Shown piece by piece: positions 39,472-50,051 of a stretch of DNA of 64,000 nt. The stretch is from Semisulcospira habei (Eukaryota > Mollusca > Gastropoda > Semisulcospiridae). The first letter of the stretch is position 1. Every line of letters starts with the position of its first letter. Under the pieces are notes generated by a model, which was not told the DNA's origin, ran no database searches, and saw only the letters and a program-made list of their open reading frames with translations. The position numbers were made by a program, and so were the translations under genes. The DNA is taken from positions 166,739,501 through 166,803,500 of the forward strand of contig BTPG01000002.1 of NCBI GenBank assembly GCA_036245525.1, read 5' to 3'.

Positions 39472-41543
39472 CTGACCTCACCGTTCACAGACAGATCTTC
39501 CAAACAACCAGATCCAAAGTCTGCAAAATGATCTCCGAATCTAAACGCAAACACCTTCAAAACCAAATCCTGGAATCCACCTCTTCCAAAACCCTCTACG
39601 CCACCATGAACACACTCCTAGGCACTTCTAAAGATTCTCCTCTCCCCAACACACACAGCAAAGAAGAACTCCCGTCTGCTTTCTCTACCTATTTTTCGGA
39701 CAAAATCCAAAATCTGCGCGACACACTCGACACCCTGCCTCCTCCGCCTTGCCCTCCCGACCCCACCTTTTCCGGCACTCCCCTCTCGTCCTTCCGCACC
39801 GTCTCTCAGGATGAAGTCCTCAAGACCATAAAGTCCATGCCCTTCAAAACCTGCGAACTTGACCCCCTCCCAGCTTCTCTCTACTGTGACGGCCTTCCAA
39901 AACTTCTACCCTTCATTACCGACATCATCAACGCATCTCTAGAAAACGGCTCCGTCCCCGATATCTTCAAGTCCGCCATCGTCCGTCCTCTCCTCAAAAA
40001 ACACAACCTCGACCCAAACGAACTCAAAAACTATCGCCCAGTCTCCAATCTCTCTTTCCTGTCCAAGCTTCTTGAGAAGGTTGTTCTCAACCAGCTCAAC
40101 CTCCATCTCACCGACAACAACCTCCTCAGTCCATTCCAGTCTGCCTATCGCAAACATCACAGCACTGAAACAGCCCTTCTACATATCTTAAACGAGCTGC
40201 TTCTCTCCACTGACTCTGGCAACATCTCCCTTCTTACACTACTCGATCTCTCTGCCGCCTTTGACACTATAGACCACTCTATCCTCCTCCACCGACTCCA
40301 CCACTCCTTCGGCATCACTGACTCTGCTCACTCCTGGTTTCTCTCCTACCTCTCTGACAGACAGCAGTCCGTCACCATCAACGGCGTCTCTTCCAACCCG
40401 GTAACGCTCTCCTGCGGAGTTCCACAGGGATCCGTCCTGGGCCCGGTCCTTTTCACACTCTACACCTCTCCTCTGTCCAACATCATCCAGTCTCACCGCA
40501 TACACCACCACCTCTACGCTGACGACTCACAACTGCAAGACAAAGACAAACTCGACAACACTCAGTCACTACTGACTCGCACGGCTGACTGCTACAAAGA
40601 CGTGAAAAACTGGATGACAGCAAACAAGCTAAAACTGAACGACGACAAAACGGAAGCCATGCTGGTAGGCACTCGCCAAAAACTCTCCCAGCTCCCTCCC
40701 TCTCTCCACCTTCAACTCGATAGCACCCCCATCTCCATCTCTGACTCGGCCAAGAACCTCGGCGTCGTCCTCGATTCCTCTCTTTCCATGACCAACTTCG
40801 TCTCCGCCACGACCCAGGCATGCTATTTCCACCTTCGCCGCATCAGTCAGATCAGAAAATACCTCACTACCGAAGCTGCCACCAAACTTGCTGTCTCTCT
40901 CATCTTATCTCGCATCGACTATTGCAACTCTCTCCTTTCCGGTCTCCCTCACTCCACCATCTTCACTCTCCAACGCGTCCAGAACAATGCTGCCCGCCTC
41001 GTCCTCAGAAAGAAAAAAATCCGACCACATCACACCCCTGCTCAAACTCCTTCACTGGCTCCCCATCCCCCAACGCATCCAATACAAAGTTCTGTCTCTC
41101 TGCTACAAATCCCTGAACAACTGCGCTCCTGCCTATCTCTCCAACTTACTTCACCCCTACACACCTTCCCGCTCCCTCCGCTCTGCCTCCGACCCTCTCC
41201 GCCTCCACATCCCTCGCACCAAACTTAACACTTTCGGTCCCCGCTCCTTCTCCGTCTATGGTCCATCCATCTGGAACACTCTCCCACTCTCTCTCCGTCA
41301 GAAACACTCGCTCTCCTCCTTCCAGTCCGCCCTCAAAACTCACCTCTTTCAACAGTTTTAGCACTATATCACCGCACTCCCCACCCCAAGCTGACAGTCG
41401 TAATGTATTTCACTGTTTGTGGTACGTGAGTCATTGTCTAAAGCGTGCGCATGCGTGCGCGAGTTGTGAGTGTGCGCTTAGAGTTATAATTATTATAAGA
41501 TAAGCGCATTATAAATACCGTAATTATTATTATTATTATTATT
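39472..41543 (+). mobile_element. LINE D (CR1/L2-like), nested in LINE C
   Basis: 5'-truncated CR1/L2-type element. The 3' end is cttagagttataattattat...ataagcgcattataaatac followed by an (ATT)n tail, typical of CR1/L2 clades, which end in a short repeat rather than poly(A). Removal restores LINE C codons TAT-AAG-TCC. Little or no target duplication is detectable (at most ttat), as often seen for CR1. Confidence 0.85.
39528..41361 (+). pseudogene. LINE D reverse transcriptase
   Basis: Frame from 39528 encodes the RT: NYRPVSNLSFLSKLLEKVV, SAYRKHHSTETALLHI, motif A LLTLLDLSAAFDTIDHS, motif B SCGVPQGSVLGPVLF, motif C HLYADDSQL. It shifts near 41010; the C-terminal domain (ITPLLKLLHWLPIPQRIQYK, FQSALKTHLFQQF, stop about 41361) continues in another frame. 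The endonuclease domain is missing through 5' truncation. Otherwise well preserved. Confidence 0.85.
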
Positions 41544-42002
41544 AAGTCCCTCGTAGTGTCTATTCTGCTCTACGGCTGTGAGACTTGGACACTGCTTGCA
41601 GACTCAGAAAAGAAAATCCAGGCCTTTGAGAACAAGTGCCTGAGGAAGTTGCTCCGCATCTCGTACCGCGAGCACAAGACCAACGAATATGTACGGAGCA
41701 TCGTCACTTCCCTGGTGGGCCCACATGAACCCCTTCTGGCAACCGTGAAACGGCGCAAGCTTGCTTGGTTTGGCCACGTGACCCGACACAACACCTTGTC
41801 CAAGACTATCCTCCAAGGCACTCTCGAAGGAAGTCGTCGGCGAGGTCGTCAGAGAAAGAGTTGGGTCGCAAACATAAAAGAATGGACCGAACTCGAGATG
41901 CCAGACTTGCTTGCCACCGCCCAAAATAGAACTCAGTGGAGAGCACTGTCTGTTGCTGCTGCCTTTCAGTCCCCCCAACGCCCAGTTCGGGCAAGGGACT
42001 GA
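41544..42002 (+). pseudogene. LINE C RT, C-terminal segment
   Basis: Continues directly from 39471: KSLVVSILLYGCETWTLLAD, ENKCLRKLLRISYREHKTNE, KLAWFGHVTRHNTLSKTI, GRQRKSWVANIKEWT, ending SPQRPVRARD with a TGA that merges into the (GAT)n tail. No stop or shift in this part. Confidence 0.85.
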
Positions 42003-42039
42003 TGATGATGATGATGATGTCCGTTGAAAGGTCCTGGTA

Positions 42040-42190
42040 AATCAACGTGGCACAGTTGGAGTGCGCCTGAGTTGATCAGTGTTCAGGTCGTACTCCATAG
42101 GCAATAGATTTCCCTGTCCCCCATAACCCGCCCGTTCGGGCCGTCCATGATCACCTCGGTGCTGTGGACGTTAAACCCGAACTAACCAAC
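42040..42190. repeat. LINE or SINE 3'-tail fragment
   Basis: Ends ctgtggacgttaaacccgaa ctaaccaaccaa, a 3' terminus shared by many invertebrate non-LTR elements with a short tandem tail. No ORF. Confidence 0.45.
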
Positions 42191-42223
42191 CAATCACCGC
42201 CAAAATAATTATTAAAAAAACAT

Positions 42224-42369
42224 GAGGGGGGGGGGGGGTGTCCAAACTGCCAATTAAGGAACTTTGTTATAGCATTATAAAGATTTTTTTTTGCCCGGAG
42301 GGGAGGGAGGAGGGGCGGGGGGAGAGGGCCGCACCAACCCCTGGAACCCCCCTCCCAGATCCGCCCCTG
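42224..42369. repeat. G/C-rich MITE fragment
   Basis: Ends cccctcccagatccgcccct gg, the complement of the CAGGGGCGGATC terminus; an internal ctttgttatagcattataaa resembles 57770 and 56955. Confidence 0.5.
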
Positions 42370-42370
42370 G

Positions 42371-42377
42371 CATGTGT

Positions 42378-42458
<81 letters not shown>

Positions 42459-42466
42459 CGCATGTG
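42371..42466. repeat. (GT)n microsatellite
   Basis: About 45 GT units with a short (GC)n end. Long Val/Cys frames over it are artefacts. Confidence 0.95.
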
Positions 42467-42650
42467 TGCGTGCCGTGCGTGGTTTGGGAGGAGAGGCGGG
42501 GGGTGGGGGGTGGGGGGAATTCTTTAACTTACAATATAGTGTCCTGTGTGCAGTGTCAGTTTTTGTCTCCATCCCTCATTCTCACCTTCTCACTGATCAA
42601 TAGATTAATAGATTCACGTGTGCCCTCTGCTGAATATTGTGATCCAGCAA

Positions 42651-42965
42651 CAGGGGCGGATCAGTTACCACGAGGAGGGGAATGTCCAATTTTGTCTTTG
42701 GGACATTCAACATGACACAAAAAGGTTTCCCAACGCTAGACTTTGCTTTCAGCGCCCGAAAAAATCAAACGCGACAAGCGCCGTGCGGCAGGACTTACTC
42801 TCACGACTCGCCGAAATATAAACCAACCGTGGTGGGGAGGGGGGCCAGCTCTGTGATCCTATCCTCTGCGTTCTCACCACCCGGAGGGGGGTGGGGTGTG
42901 TGTGTGTGTGTGTGTGTTTGTGTGTGTTTGTGTGTATGTGTGTGTGTGTTAGTATGTGTGTTTGT

Positions 42966-42996
<31 letters not shown>

Positions 42997-43050
42997 TGCG
43001 TGGGTCGGTGAGTGGGGGGGGGGGGGAGGATCCTTCCCAAAAAGAAAGTT
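42651..43050. repeat. G-rich MITE fragment with (GT)n
   Basis: Begins caggggcggatcagttacca; contains interrupted (GT)n at 42897-42980 and G runs at 42981-42996 and about 43014-43025, then ccttcccaaaaagaaagttt. No gene. Confidence 0.6.
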
Positions 43051-43154
43051 TGTTATTGCATTTTAAAGATCGTTTGTGTTTACTCTGTGTGTGTGTGCGC
43101 ACGCACACGCGTGTGTGCATGTGTGTGTGAGTGAGTGAATGAGTGAGACGGAGA

Positions 43155-44880
43155 GAGATGATGATGATGATGATGAAACGTTTTTATTCAGGATAAAAAG
43201 TTTTAGGCATAGCAATGCCTATCTTCCAAACTGTCCTGCTACTCTACACATATAAAAATACATCAGACGATACAGCAAAAGATAAAATATATATAAGTAC
43301 CCATACCCCCCCCCCCACCCCCACCCCCACCATCAGAAAGAATAAAAAGTAATGATAAAAAATAAAATACAAAAAGAATTAAAACAATATATATATACGT
43401 GTATGAACCTGACATGTTAATGCAGACAGTCAAACTATTACATAATCTGCAGCAATCTGCTGTGTTGGAGCAACATACTAAGCAGAAAAATAGAACATTC
43501 ATATCGACAGCAGATATTTATGGACGCGAGCTCTGAAGATAGATAACTTTGAAATAGACTTTAAATGAGAGGGTAAGTTATTCCATGACTTAGCACCGGA
43601 AAATGATATGCTAGATTTGAAGATGTCGATTCTCGGTTTTGGGAGATGGAGTAAGCTGTTCCTCGTGTTCTCTCTATTCGTAATGGGAAAACAGCTCGCG
43701 GAGATAGGGAGGGGGGGCATCGTTTAGAATTTTTTTGCACAAGTAAGCATCTATTAAGTTCCAATTGTTTACTGAGTGGTAGGATATTAAGGGCCTTCAG
43801 TCTTTCATCAGTAGGGGACGAACCAGGAAGAATAAGCTTAATACCTCGCCGGTAAAGGGAATTAATTTTTTTCAAATGAATGTCTCCACAGCCGTCCCAG
43901 ATATTGGAAGCATAATTACAATGTGTCTTGATGTGTGCGTTAAAGAATAGTTTTCGAGCATCAATGTCAACTATACGACTTAATTTGGATAATAAAAAGA
44001 GATTCTTCGAAATAGTTTTACAGGCAGTTTCTATGTGAGGCTCCCAGCTGAGCTGTTCCTCGACTGTCACTCCTAACAAACGATGTTTTGACACTTGCTC
44101 TATGGGCTGAGAGTGAAGGGACAGCACAAGGGGTTACAAACCACGTTGATGCTTTTGGCGTGTTGTCACCAAAATACTTTTCGTTTTAGGAATACTAATA
44201 ATCATATGATTTTCTTCACACCAAGTTGACACTTCATCTAAACTATGTTGGAGGACAGTGCTCACGGTTGAAACATTTTTATCAGATACATGTAATGATG
44301 TATCGTCAGCAAGTAGTTCACAGTTTGTGTCGGGGTGTGATATTGACAGTGGAAGGTCATTATAAAGATGTTGAATAATAACGGTCCTAGGGTGGATCCC
44401 TGAGGAACACCATGGGTCACCAGTCCTTTCGCTGAGTATTTACCATTCAAGAACACTTTCTGCGTTCTGTCTAAGAGATAGGACGAGAGAAAAGCGACTG
44501 CATTTGAGTCAATGTGATATAAAGGTAACTTCTTTAGTAAGATTGAGTGGTTAATGAGATCGAAGACTTTTTTAAGATCTAGAAATACTACACCTGGAAG
44601 TTTGGACTCATTTATGGCAGTAAGCCATTTGTGGGTTATGAGAGTTAAGGCTGTCTGACACGAATGTTTAGGCCGAAAAGCTGATTGTGCAGTAATAATA
44701 AGGCGGTTTTTCTCCAGGAATTGAAGTAAATGATTATGTATATGCTTTTCAAGTGGTTTGGACACTGCTGATAGATTGAAATGGGTCTGTACTCACTTGG
44801 GTCGCTCAGATCTTTGCTTTTTGGTAGAGGAATAACTTTTGCTATTTTCAATTCATCGGGAAACATGTTCTTTTGAATCG
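43155..44880 (-). mobile_element. LINE E (jockey/CR1-like), decayed
   Basis: Minus strand from about 44866: MFPDELKIAKVIPLPKSKDL and EYRPIS (RT fingers), LEKHIHNHLLQFLEKNRL, AFRPKHSCQTALTLITHKWL, motif A GVVFLDLKKVFDLINHS, motif B THGVPQGSTLGPLLFNIF. Motif C LLADDTSLHV is near 44275-44305 in another frame. The C-terminal part is 43561-44127 (LLGVTVEEQLSWEPHI; HCNYASNIWDGCGD). The 3' end carries (ATC)n at 43157-43175. Several frameshifts; the 5' boundary is uncertain. Confidence 0.75.
43561..44866 (-). pseudogene. LINE E reverse transcriptase, frameshifted
   Basis: Three overlapping frames (44645-44866, 44262-44765, 43561-44127) together give an RT from fingers to the C-terminal domain. The shifts lie near 44760 and 44330. 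The last residues (SFSGAKSWNNLPSHLKSIS, 43499-43720) are in a further frame. The endonuclease is absent. Confidence 0.75.
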
Positions 44881-44924
44881 AAAGGTTATATATACAGGTT
44901 AATGATTGAACAATATAAGGGAGC

Positions 44925-45024
<100 letters not shown>

Positions 45025-45179
45025 ATTATCGTCTTCCTTCAATTGACCTCCATATATCAGCAACACATGCAGTACGGTGACTGTCGGTCCAAAAGACTAA
45101 AAGTGTACAAACGCTTGAAACGTGTGTACAAACTGCCGTAATGTGCGATCTACGCAATAGATATTACTCATGTTATAAT

Positions 45180-45265
45180 CCCAATGCGCGATAGGCCATC
45201 GGGCCGACGTCAGCTGCCGTTGCGCGGGCCAACGTCGGCCCGACGGCCTTTGCGCATTGGGATAG
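45180..45265. repeat. GC-rich palindrome
   Basis: cccaatgcgcgataggccat with cgggccgacgt pairs with acgtcggcccgacggccttt gcgcattggg. Half-copies of its ccatcgggcc core occur at about 14360 and 13770. Confidence 0.75.
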
Positions 45266-45429
45266 TGCTTTCAGCCCGGCCAGCCGTTTCCACGCGCAGG
45301 CGCACGGCAAAGTCTGCCACTGTCGGAATCGCCGCTCCAGGTCACAGTTCATCCACGCTGTGGCACACGCACATTTATCAAACATAGCTTCCAGTAAATA
45401 GTAAACAAATTGAATTGAAAATACACTCA

Positions 45430-45728
45430 TTCGTAGTAAGTTACTCCAAATGTCTCACATAACACTAGAAAGCACTGTCCTTCTTGCAAATCGTATGGCT
45501 AGGACAAAATCACACCTGTATTTAATGCGTTAAGGGCTGACGCTAAAGGGGCGGTGTCTCGACCGGGAGAGGGGGGGGGGGGGGCGACAGCCCTCCCTCC
45601 CTTGCCTCCCCCCCCCAAAAAAAAAAAAAAAAAAAAAAAAAATCCAGACCAAAACAGTGACTATCATGCGAGCATAAACTTATAACACAGAAAGAAACGT
45701 GCTTTAAAAGAACAATTACAAATGCGTT
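45430..45728. other. Unassigned, with G and A homopolymers
   Basis: G run near 45572-45583, C run near 45609-45616 and A run at 45617-45641; probably transposon debris. No gene. Confidence 0.35.
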
Positions 45729-46250
45729 TGTTACGTGGTGGAGTTGTAGTCGTAGTATGATAAACACACCAGACGCCCGCACGTAAGGTTCTTTTAAATA
45801 AACTTCATTCAGCTGCAATCCGTCACACGTAGCTTAAGGATGTAGACAATACTGGAGTAACAGTTCCAACAATATTTTAATTCGGCGATGCGATCTCCAC
45901 ACAATGCACTTCCAAATGCATCAACGAATGATACAAGGTCTCTTCTGCAATGTCCACACTGCGACACAAAGTTTCTCATACACAGCGTCTCACACAATGT
46001 ACACCCAATACGGGCCACGTACCTACGATAAACTGCGTGTCTCTACTAATGACAATGCAAGACAATGTACGAACGTGCTTTCCTAGCGCCCTCTTTATAT
46101 ACACAATCACTTTCCAGAACACTCCAAGAAAATCATACAGCGCAATCAATCAAAACGAAACACTCAACTGAAACTCATAAATAAGAATTTTCTGGAATCA
46201 CTAAAATAGGCTACAAAAACTCGGCTGCTCATTTCAGCTCTAAATCCTAA
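45729..46250 (-). mobile_element. LTR F2, truncated
   Basis: On the minus strand it ends TACGTAACA-like (plus tgttacgtggtggagttgta) and shares with F1 the segments gttggaactgttactccag and catactacgactacaact. The 5' TG end expected for a full LTR is not found; the tandem array begins instead. Confidence 0.65.
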
Positions 46251-46606
46251 TGTGTAATCACAAACCAGATAGGTGAGGTTAGCGCTGGCAGAATTGTAAA
46301 CAAACCAAGGGGAATCACAGCGCTGGACAGACAAACAGTTAGAACCCCTGCCCCCGCCTATCAGGCACCCAATCGCCAGCCCACAGAGAAATACGCAGGT
46401 ATAGAACAAGACGATCATTTCCATCCTCAAAACGAATGGATCAGGTCTCTTATATAACCCATGTCTTTCTCCGGAACTTAGGAAGTAGGCAGGAGAAACT
46501 TACATACACAAACATGAAGGTGCGCCACTATATGTGGTCGGGTGAATACCTTGATTTCCCACAGTAGATGCACAGAACCACTGTAACGATACAAATTTGC
46601 CTTGAG

Positions 46607-46939
46607 TTATAGATACTCACAAACCAGATAGGTGAGGCTAGCGCTGGCAGAATTGTAAACAAACCAAGGGGAATCACAGCGCTGGACAGACAAACAGTTA
46701 GATCCCCTGCCCCCGCCTATCAGGCACCCAATCGCCAGCCCACAGAGAAATACGCAGGTATAGAACAAGACGATCATTTCCATCCTCAAAAAGAATGGAT
46801 CAGGTCTCTTATATAACCCATGTCTTTCTCCGGAACTTAGGAAGTAGGCAGGAGAAACATACATACACAAACATGAAGGTGCGCCACTATATGTGGTCGG
46901 GTGAATACCCTGATTTCCCACAGTAGATGCACAGAACAT
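46607..46939 (-). CDS. Repeat-borne 110-aa ORF, unit 2
   Basis: Begins MFCASTVGNQGIHPTTYSGA; residues about 52-70 MEMIVLFYTCVFLCGLAIGC form a hydrophobic stretch, then IGGGRGSNCLSVQRCDSPWF and the stop after LVCEYL. Eight cysteines. The same ORF, start and stop are kept at 46975-47307 with three substitutions. Function unknown; it may simply reflect recent duplication. No promoter or splice evidence. Confidence 0.3.
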   Translation of the reverse strand: MFCASTVGNQGIHPTTYSGAPSCLCMYVSPAYFLSSGERHGLYKRPDPFFLRMEMIVLFYTCVFLCGLAIGCLIGGGRGSNCLSVQRCDSPWFVYNSASASLTYLVCEYL

Positions 46940-46974
46940 TACACAACAATGTAACGATACAAATTTGCCTCGAG

Positions 46975-47307
46975 TTATAGATACTCACAAACCAGATAGG
47001 TGAGGCTAGCGCTGGCAGAATTGTGAACAAACCAAGGGGAATCACAGCGCTGGACAGACAAACAGTTAGATCCCCTGCCCCCGCCTATCAGGCACCCAAT
47101 CGCCAGCCCACAGAGAAATACGCAGGTATAGAACAAGACGATCATTTCCATCCTCAAAAAGAATGGATCAGGTCTCTTATATAACCCATGTTTTTCTCCG
47201 GAACTTAGGAAGTAGGCAGGAGAAACATACATACACAAACATGAAGGTGCGCCACTATATGTGGTCGGGTGAATACCCTGATTTCCCACAGTAGATGCAC
47301 AGAACAT
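46975..47307 (-). CDS. Repeat-borne 110-aa ORF, unit 3
   Basis: Differs from unit 2 by R to K in SSGEKHGLY and Y to H in WFVHNSASA, both open. A third copy (47343-47525) keeps only the 60-residue 3' part, because the array folds back at about 47560. Confidence 0.3.
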   Translation of the reverse strand: MFCASTVGNQGIHPTTYSGAPSCLCMYVSPAYFLSSGEKHGLYKRPDPFFLRMEMIVLFYTCVFLCGLAIGCLIGGGRGSNCLSVQRCDSPWFVHNSASASLTYLVCEYL

Positions 47308-47559
47308 TACACAACAATGTAACGATACAAATTTGCCTCGAGTTATAGATACTCACAAACCAGATAGGTGAGGCTAGCGCTGGCAGAATTGTAAACAAAC
47401 CAAGGGGAATCACAGCGCTGGACAGACAAACAGTTAGATCCCCTGCCCCCGCCTATCAGGCACCCAATCGCCAGCCCACAGAGAAATACGCAGGTATAGA
47501 ACAAGACGATCATTTCCATCCTCAAAAAGAATGGATCAGGTCTCTTATATAACTCATGT

Positions 47560-47745
47560 TGTGTAATGTTCTGTGCATCTACTGTGGGAAATCAGGGTAT
47601 TCAGCCGACCACATAGTGGCGCACCTTCATGTTTGTGTATGTAAGTTTCTCCTGCCTACTTCCTAAGTTCCGGAGAAAGACATGGGTTATATAAGAGACC
47701 TGATCCATTCTTTTTGAGGATGGAAATGATCGTCTTGTTCTGCCA
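47560..47745 (+). repeat. Inverted end of the 368-bp array
   Basis: gttgtgtaatgttctgtgca...gaggatggaaatgatcgtct is the reverse of the preceding units, so the array turns back on itself at about 47555. At 47742 it abuts LINE C-prime. Confidence 0.8.
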
Positions 47746-48791
47746 CCAATACTGACAGTTCCTTTGTGATCTTTCAGAGCGTCTTTCATGATTCTTTCCA
47801 GGAAGATGTTGAAAAGAGTAGGTGAGAGCAAGCAGCCTTGTCTGACTTCGACTGTAGTCCTAAACCAGTTTCCTATTTTGCCATTGAAGCAGACTGCGCT
47901 AGTGGCCTTGTTGTAAAGGTTTGCTATGACTTTGATCAGGCTGGCATTGATGTTGTATAGCTTCATGGTGGACCAAAGGGTTGCATGCCACACCCTATCA
48001 AATACTTTCTTAAAATCCACAAAGACATGATAGAGGTCTTGCCAGTGCTGGAGGTACCTCTCACCTAGAACTCTCAGGTTGAAGATCTACTCAGTTGTGC
48101 TGCGCCCTGGTCTGAAGCCTGCCTGTTCCTCAGCTATGATTTCCTCTGCCTGTGGCTTCAACTTGTTCAGTAGGATCTTTAACATGACTTTGCTTGGGTG
48201 GCATATAAGACTGATCGTGCGATAATTTTTGCATTGGTGTAAGTTGCCTTTTTTGGGGAGAGTTATTATAAGTGATTGGGTCTATGGTGTGGGCCAATCC
48301 CCTGACTGCCAGATCTTATTGCAGATTGTTAGTAAGGCGTTTATCATGTCTTCTCCCCCTTCTTGGATTATCTTTGCAGGGATGTTGTCGGCTCCTGCTG
48401 CCTTCCCTTTTTTCAGCGACTTCACTGCAGCCTCTACTTCTTCTCGGAGGATGGGATAGTTGCCGTTATTGGTCACGGGTGGGTTGACAAGTATGCCTGG
48501 GTCCCCTGTAGCTCGGTGGTTGTACAAATCTGAGCAGTACTCTGTCCATCTCTTCAGTATGTCTTGGTCTTCGGTAAGACAGTTCCCTTCACTATCTTGA
48601 ATGATCGAGGAGCGTCCTTGTTTTACACTGGTCAGGTCTTTCACCAGCTGGTACGCTTTTTTGCTATTATTTTTGTTCAGATGTTCTTCCACGTGTTTAC
48701 ACTGATCTTCAATCCACTTATTCTTTGCCTTTTTCATGCTTTTCTTGGTGTAATGGTTAATTTCCCTGTATTTTTTTTTAGCTCTTTCTAC
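47742..48791 (-). pseudogene. LINE C-prime reverse transcriptase
   Basis: Contains KKGKAAGADNIPAKIIQEGG, TLPKKGNLHQCKNYRTISL, EEIIAEEQAGFRPGRSTT followed by an in-frame TAG, VFVDFKKVFDRVWHATLW (motif A) and [19 protein letters not shown] (motif B). Motif C and the C-terminus are lost at the junction with the array. Confidence 0.8.
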
Positions 48792-48796
48792 CTCTG

Positions 48797-50046
48797 TGTG
48801 ATGAAGCTCTATGCTTGTGCATAGTGCTCGCACAGTAGGATTAGTACGGTACGGTTTTTGTTAACGGTTTGTTTGTGCCGATATTCCGTGTGGCACTAGA
48901 CGCACGTGGAATTTCTAAGACATGGTTAGCACGGGATTTTTAGTGAGTTCTGTTTAGTGAGTTCTAGGCGGAAGCTGTGACTGTCAGAGGTTTAGATCGG
49001 TAGTGCGGGCTGTCTTGTCGTATGGAACGGTTGTGTTTGAGTTACCTAGCCCGCATTCCAAGACTCTGAAGCCTAGATTTCAGGTATGTTTCTATAAACG
49101 TAGTATTGATAGTTGTTTAGTTAAAGACAGTATGCGTGGTAAGATTAATGTGGTTGTATAGCGGTGTTCCGGTTTGGTTTACTTATAGTATGTTTAGAAT
49201 TCGGTGAAGTAACCGGTGTTTTTGTATACAGTTGTTTACCGAGTTTAAAGGAATATGAAGTGTGTATGTCTAAGCCGCTATGAAGATAGTACGTGGTTGG
49301 GTAAGCATAGTCTTTTCCAGGGTATAGAGTAATGTATAGCAAGAGTGTCAGTTAGGCTATAGTCTGTTTCAAGATAGTGACAGAGATATGGGGGTGATAC
49401 GAAAATAGTTTATGAAGCACGTGTGTGTGTGTGAATGAACGTGTGAGTTATTTGTATCAGCCAGGTTACGTGACGTTTCTCATTGATCCAATATGTTGTG
49501 TGTTTAGCAAGTGTTACGTTGGGACTTTTGTTGTCTATTCAGAGTTCTTGTAAAGAGTGGAAAAGACGTCGAGTCACAGGTGGGACCTACGTGAGGTCAT
49601 CCCTCCAGCTCTTCTGAGAGTGAGTCTGACTGGGACCAAGACACCCAAGTCAAAACGAGAACTGAGTACCGTACGAGAACGAGGACGTCCGTGCCAAAGA
49701 GACAGGACGGCAATAAGCGTACGACGAAGGACTTTCACGCCTAGACGTGAGAAGGACCAACGTAACCAGGCAACAACATCAAACAGGTTGGAGGCAATGT
49801 GAGACTAAGACCTAGCCTGGCAAAGATATTGTGATACGTGTGTGTGTGATAATAGAACAGTGTACATAGTTGATAATCATTTAAGTCGTTCTTTTTCATT
49901 TTTAGTGTATAAAGGTTACTTTAGAAAGGGAGCCCGTGTGTTGTGTTTTACCGCATGAATGCGCCCGTCTGAGTCAGTGGCCGGTGTATGCGTCTGTTGC
50001 GTGAGAGTCTGTGCGTACGACTGTGGGCAAGTCTGCGTGCGTTACA
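48797..50046 (-). mobile_element. Solo LTR G1
   Basis: 1250 bp, TGTAACGC...CATCACA on the minus strand, with 5-bp target duplications (CTCTG on plus, 48792-48796 and 50047-50051). Excision restores LINE C-prime codons ...KKKKSE-VERAKKKY exactly. Homologous to G2 (for example cacgcctagacgtgaaag). No internal gag/pol remains. Confidence 0.88.
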
Positions 50047-50051
50047 CTCTG

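Larger units (their letters stand above)
38233..42016 (+). mobile_element. LINE C (RTE-like) with 5' inversion, split by LINE D
   Basis: Bounded by 12-bp target duplications atgtccgttgaa (38221-38232 and 42017-42028). The 3' part is on the plus strand (39001-39471 and 41544-42016, tail (GAT)n), while the 5' part (38233-39000) is inverted. The protein reads LLNNQSGEF at 38233 and resumes at [10 protein letters not shown] at 39001, losing only a few residues. This is the signature of twin-priming during target-primed reverse transcription. LINE D occupies 39472-41543. Confidence 0.9.
46255..47560 (-). repeat. Tandem array of ~368-bp units
   Basis: Landmark aatggatcaggtctcttat recurs near 46435, 46795, 47163 and 47530 (spacing about 360, 368, 368). 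Three and a half units, very similar. Each minus-strand unit holds a 110-codon ORF, of which 60 codons match the small ORF in the 29.3-29.6 kb fold-back. Confidence 0.9.

Noticed and set aside
38050..39531. Two separate LINE fragments on opposite strands
   Set aside because: One 12-bp target duplication brackets both, and the protein continues across the junction, so it is a single insertion with a 5' inversion.
42238..42603. Cys/Val- and His/Thr-repeat ORFs
   Set aside because: Direct translation of a (GT)n microsatellite on both strands.
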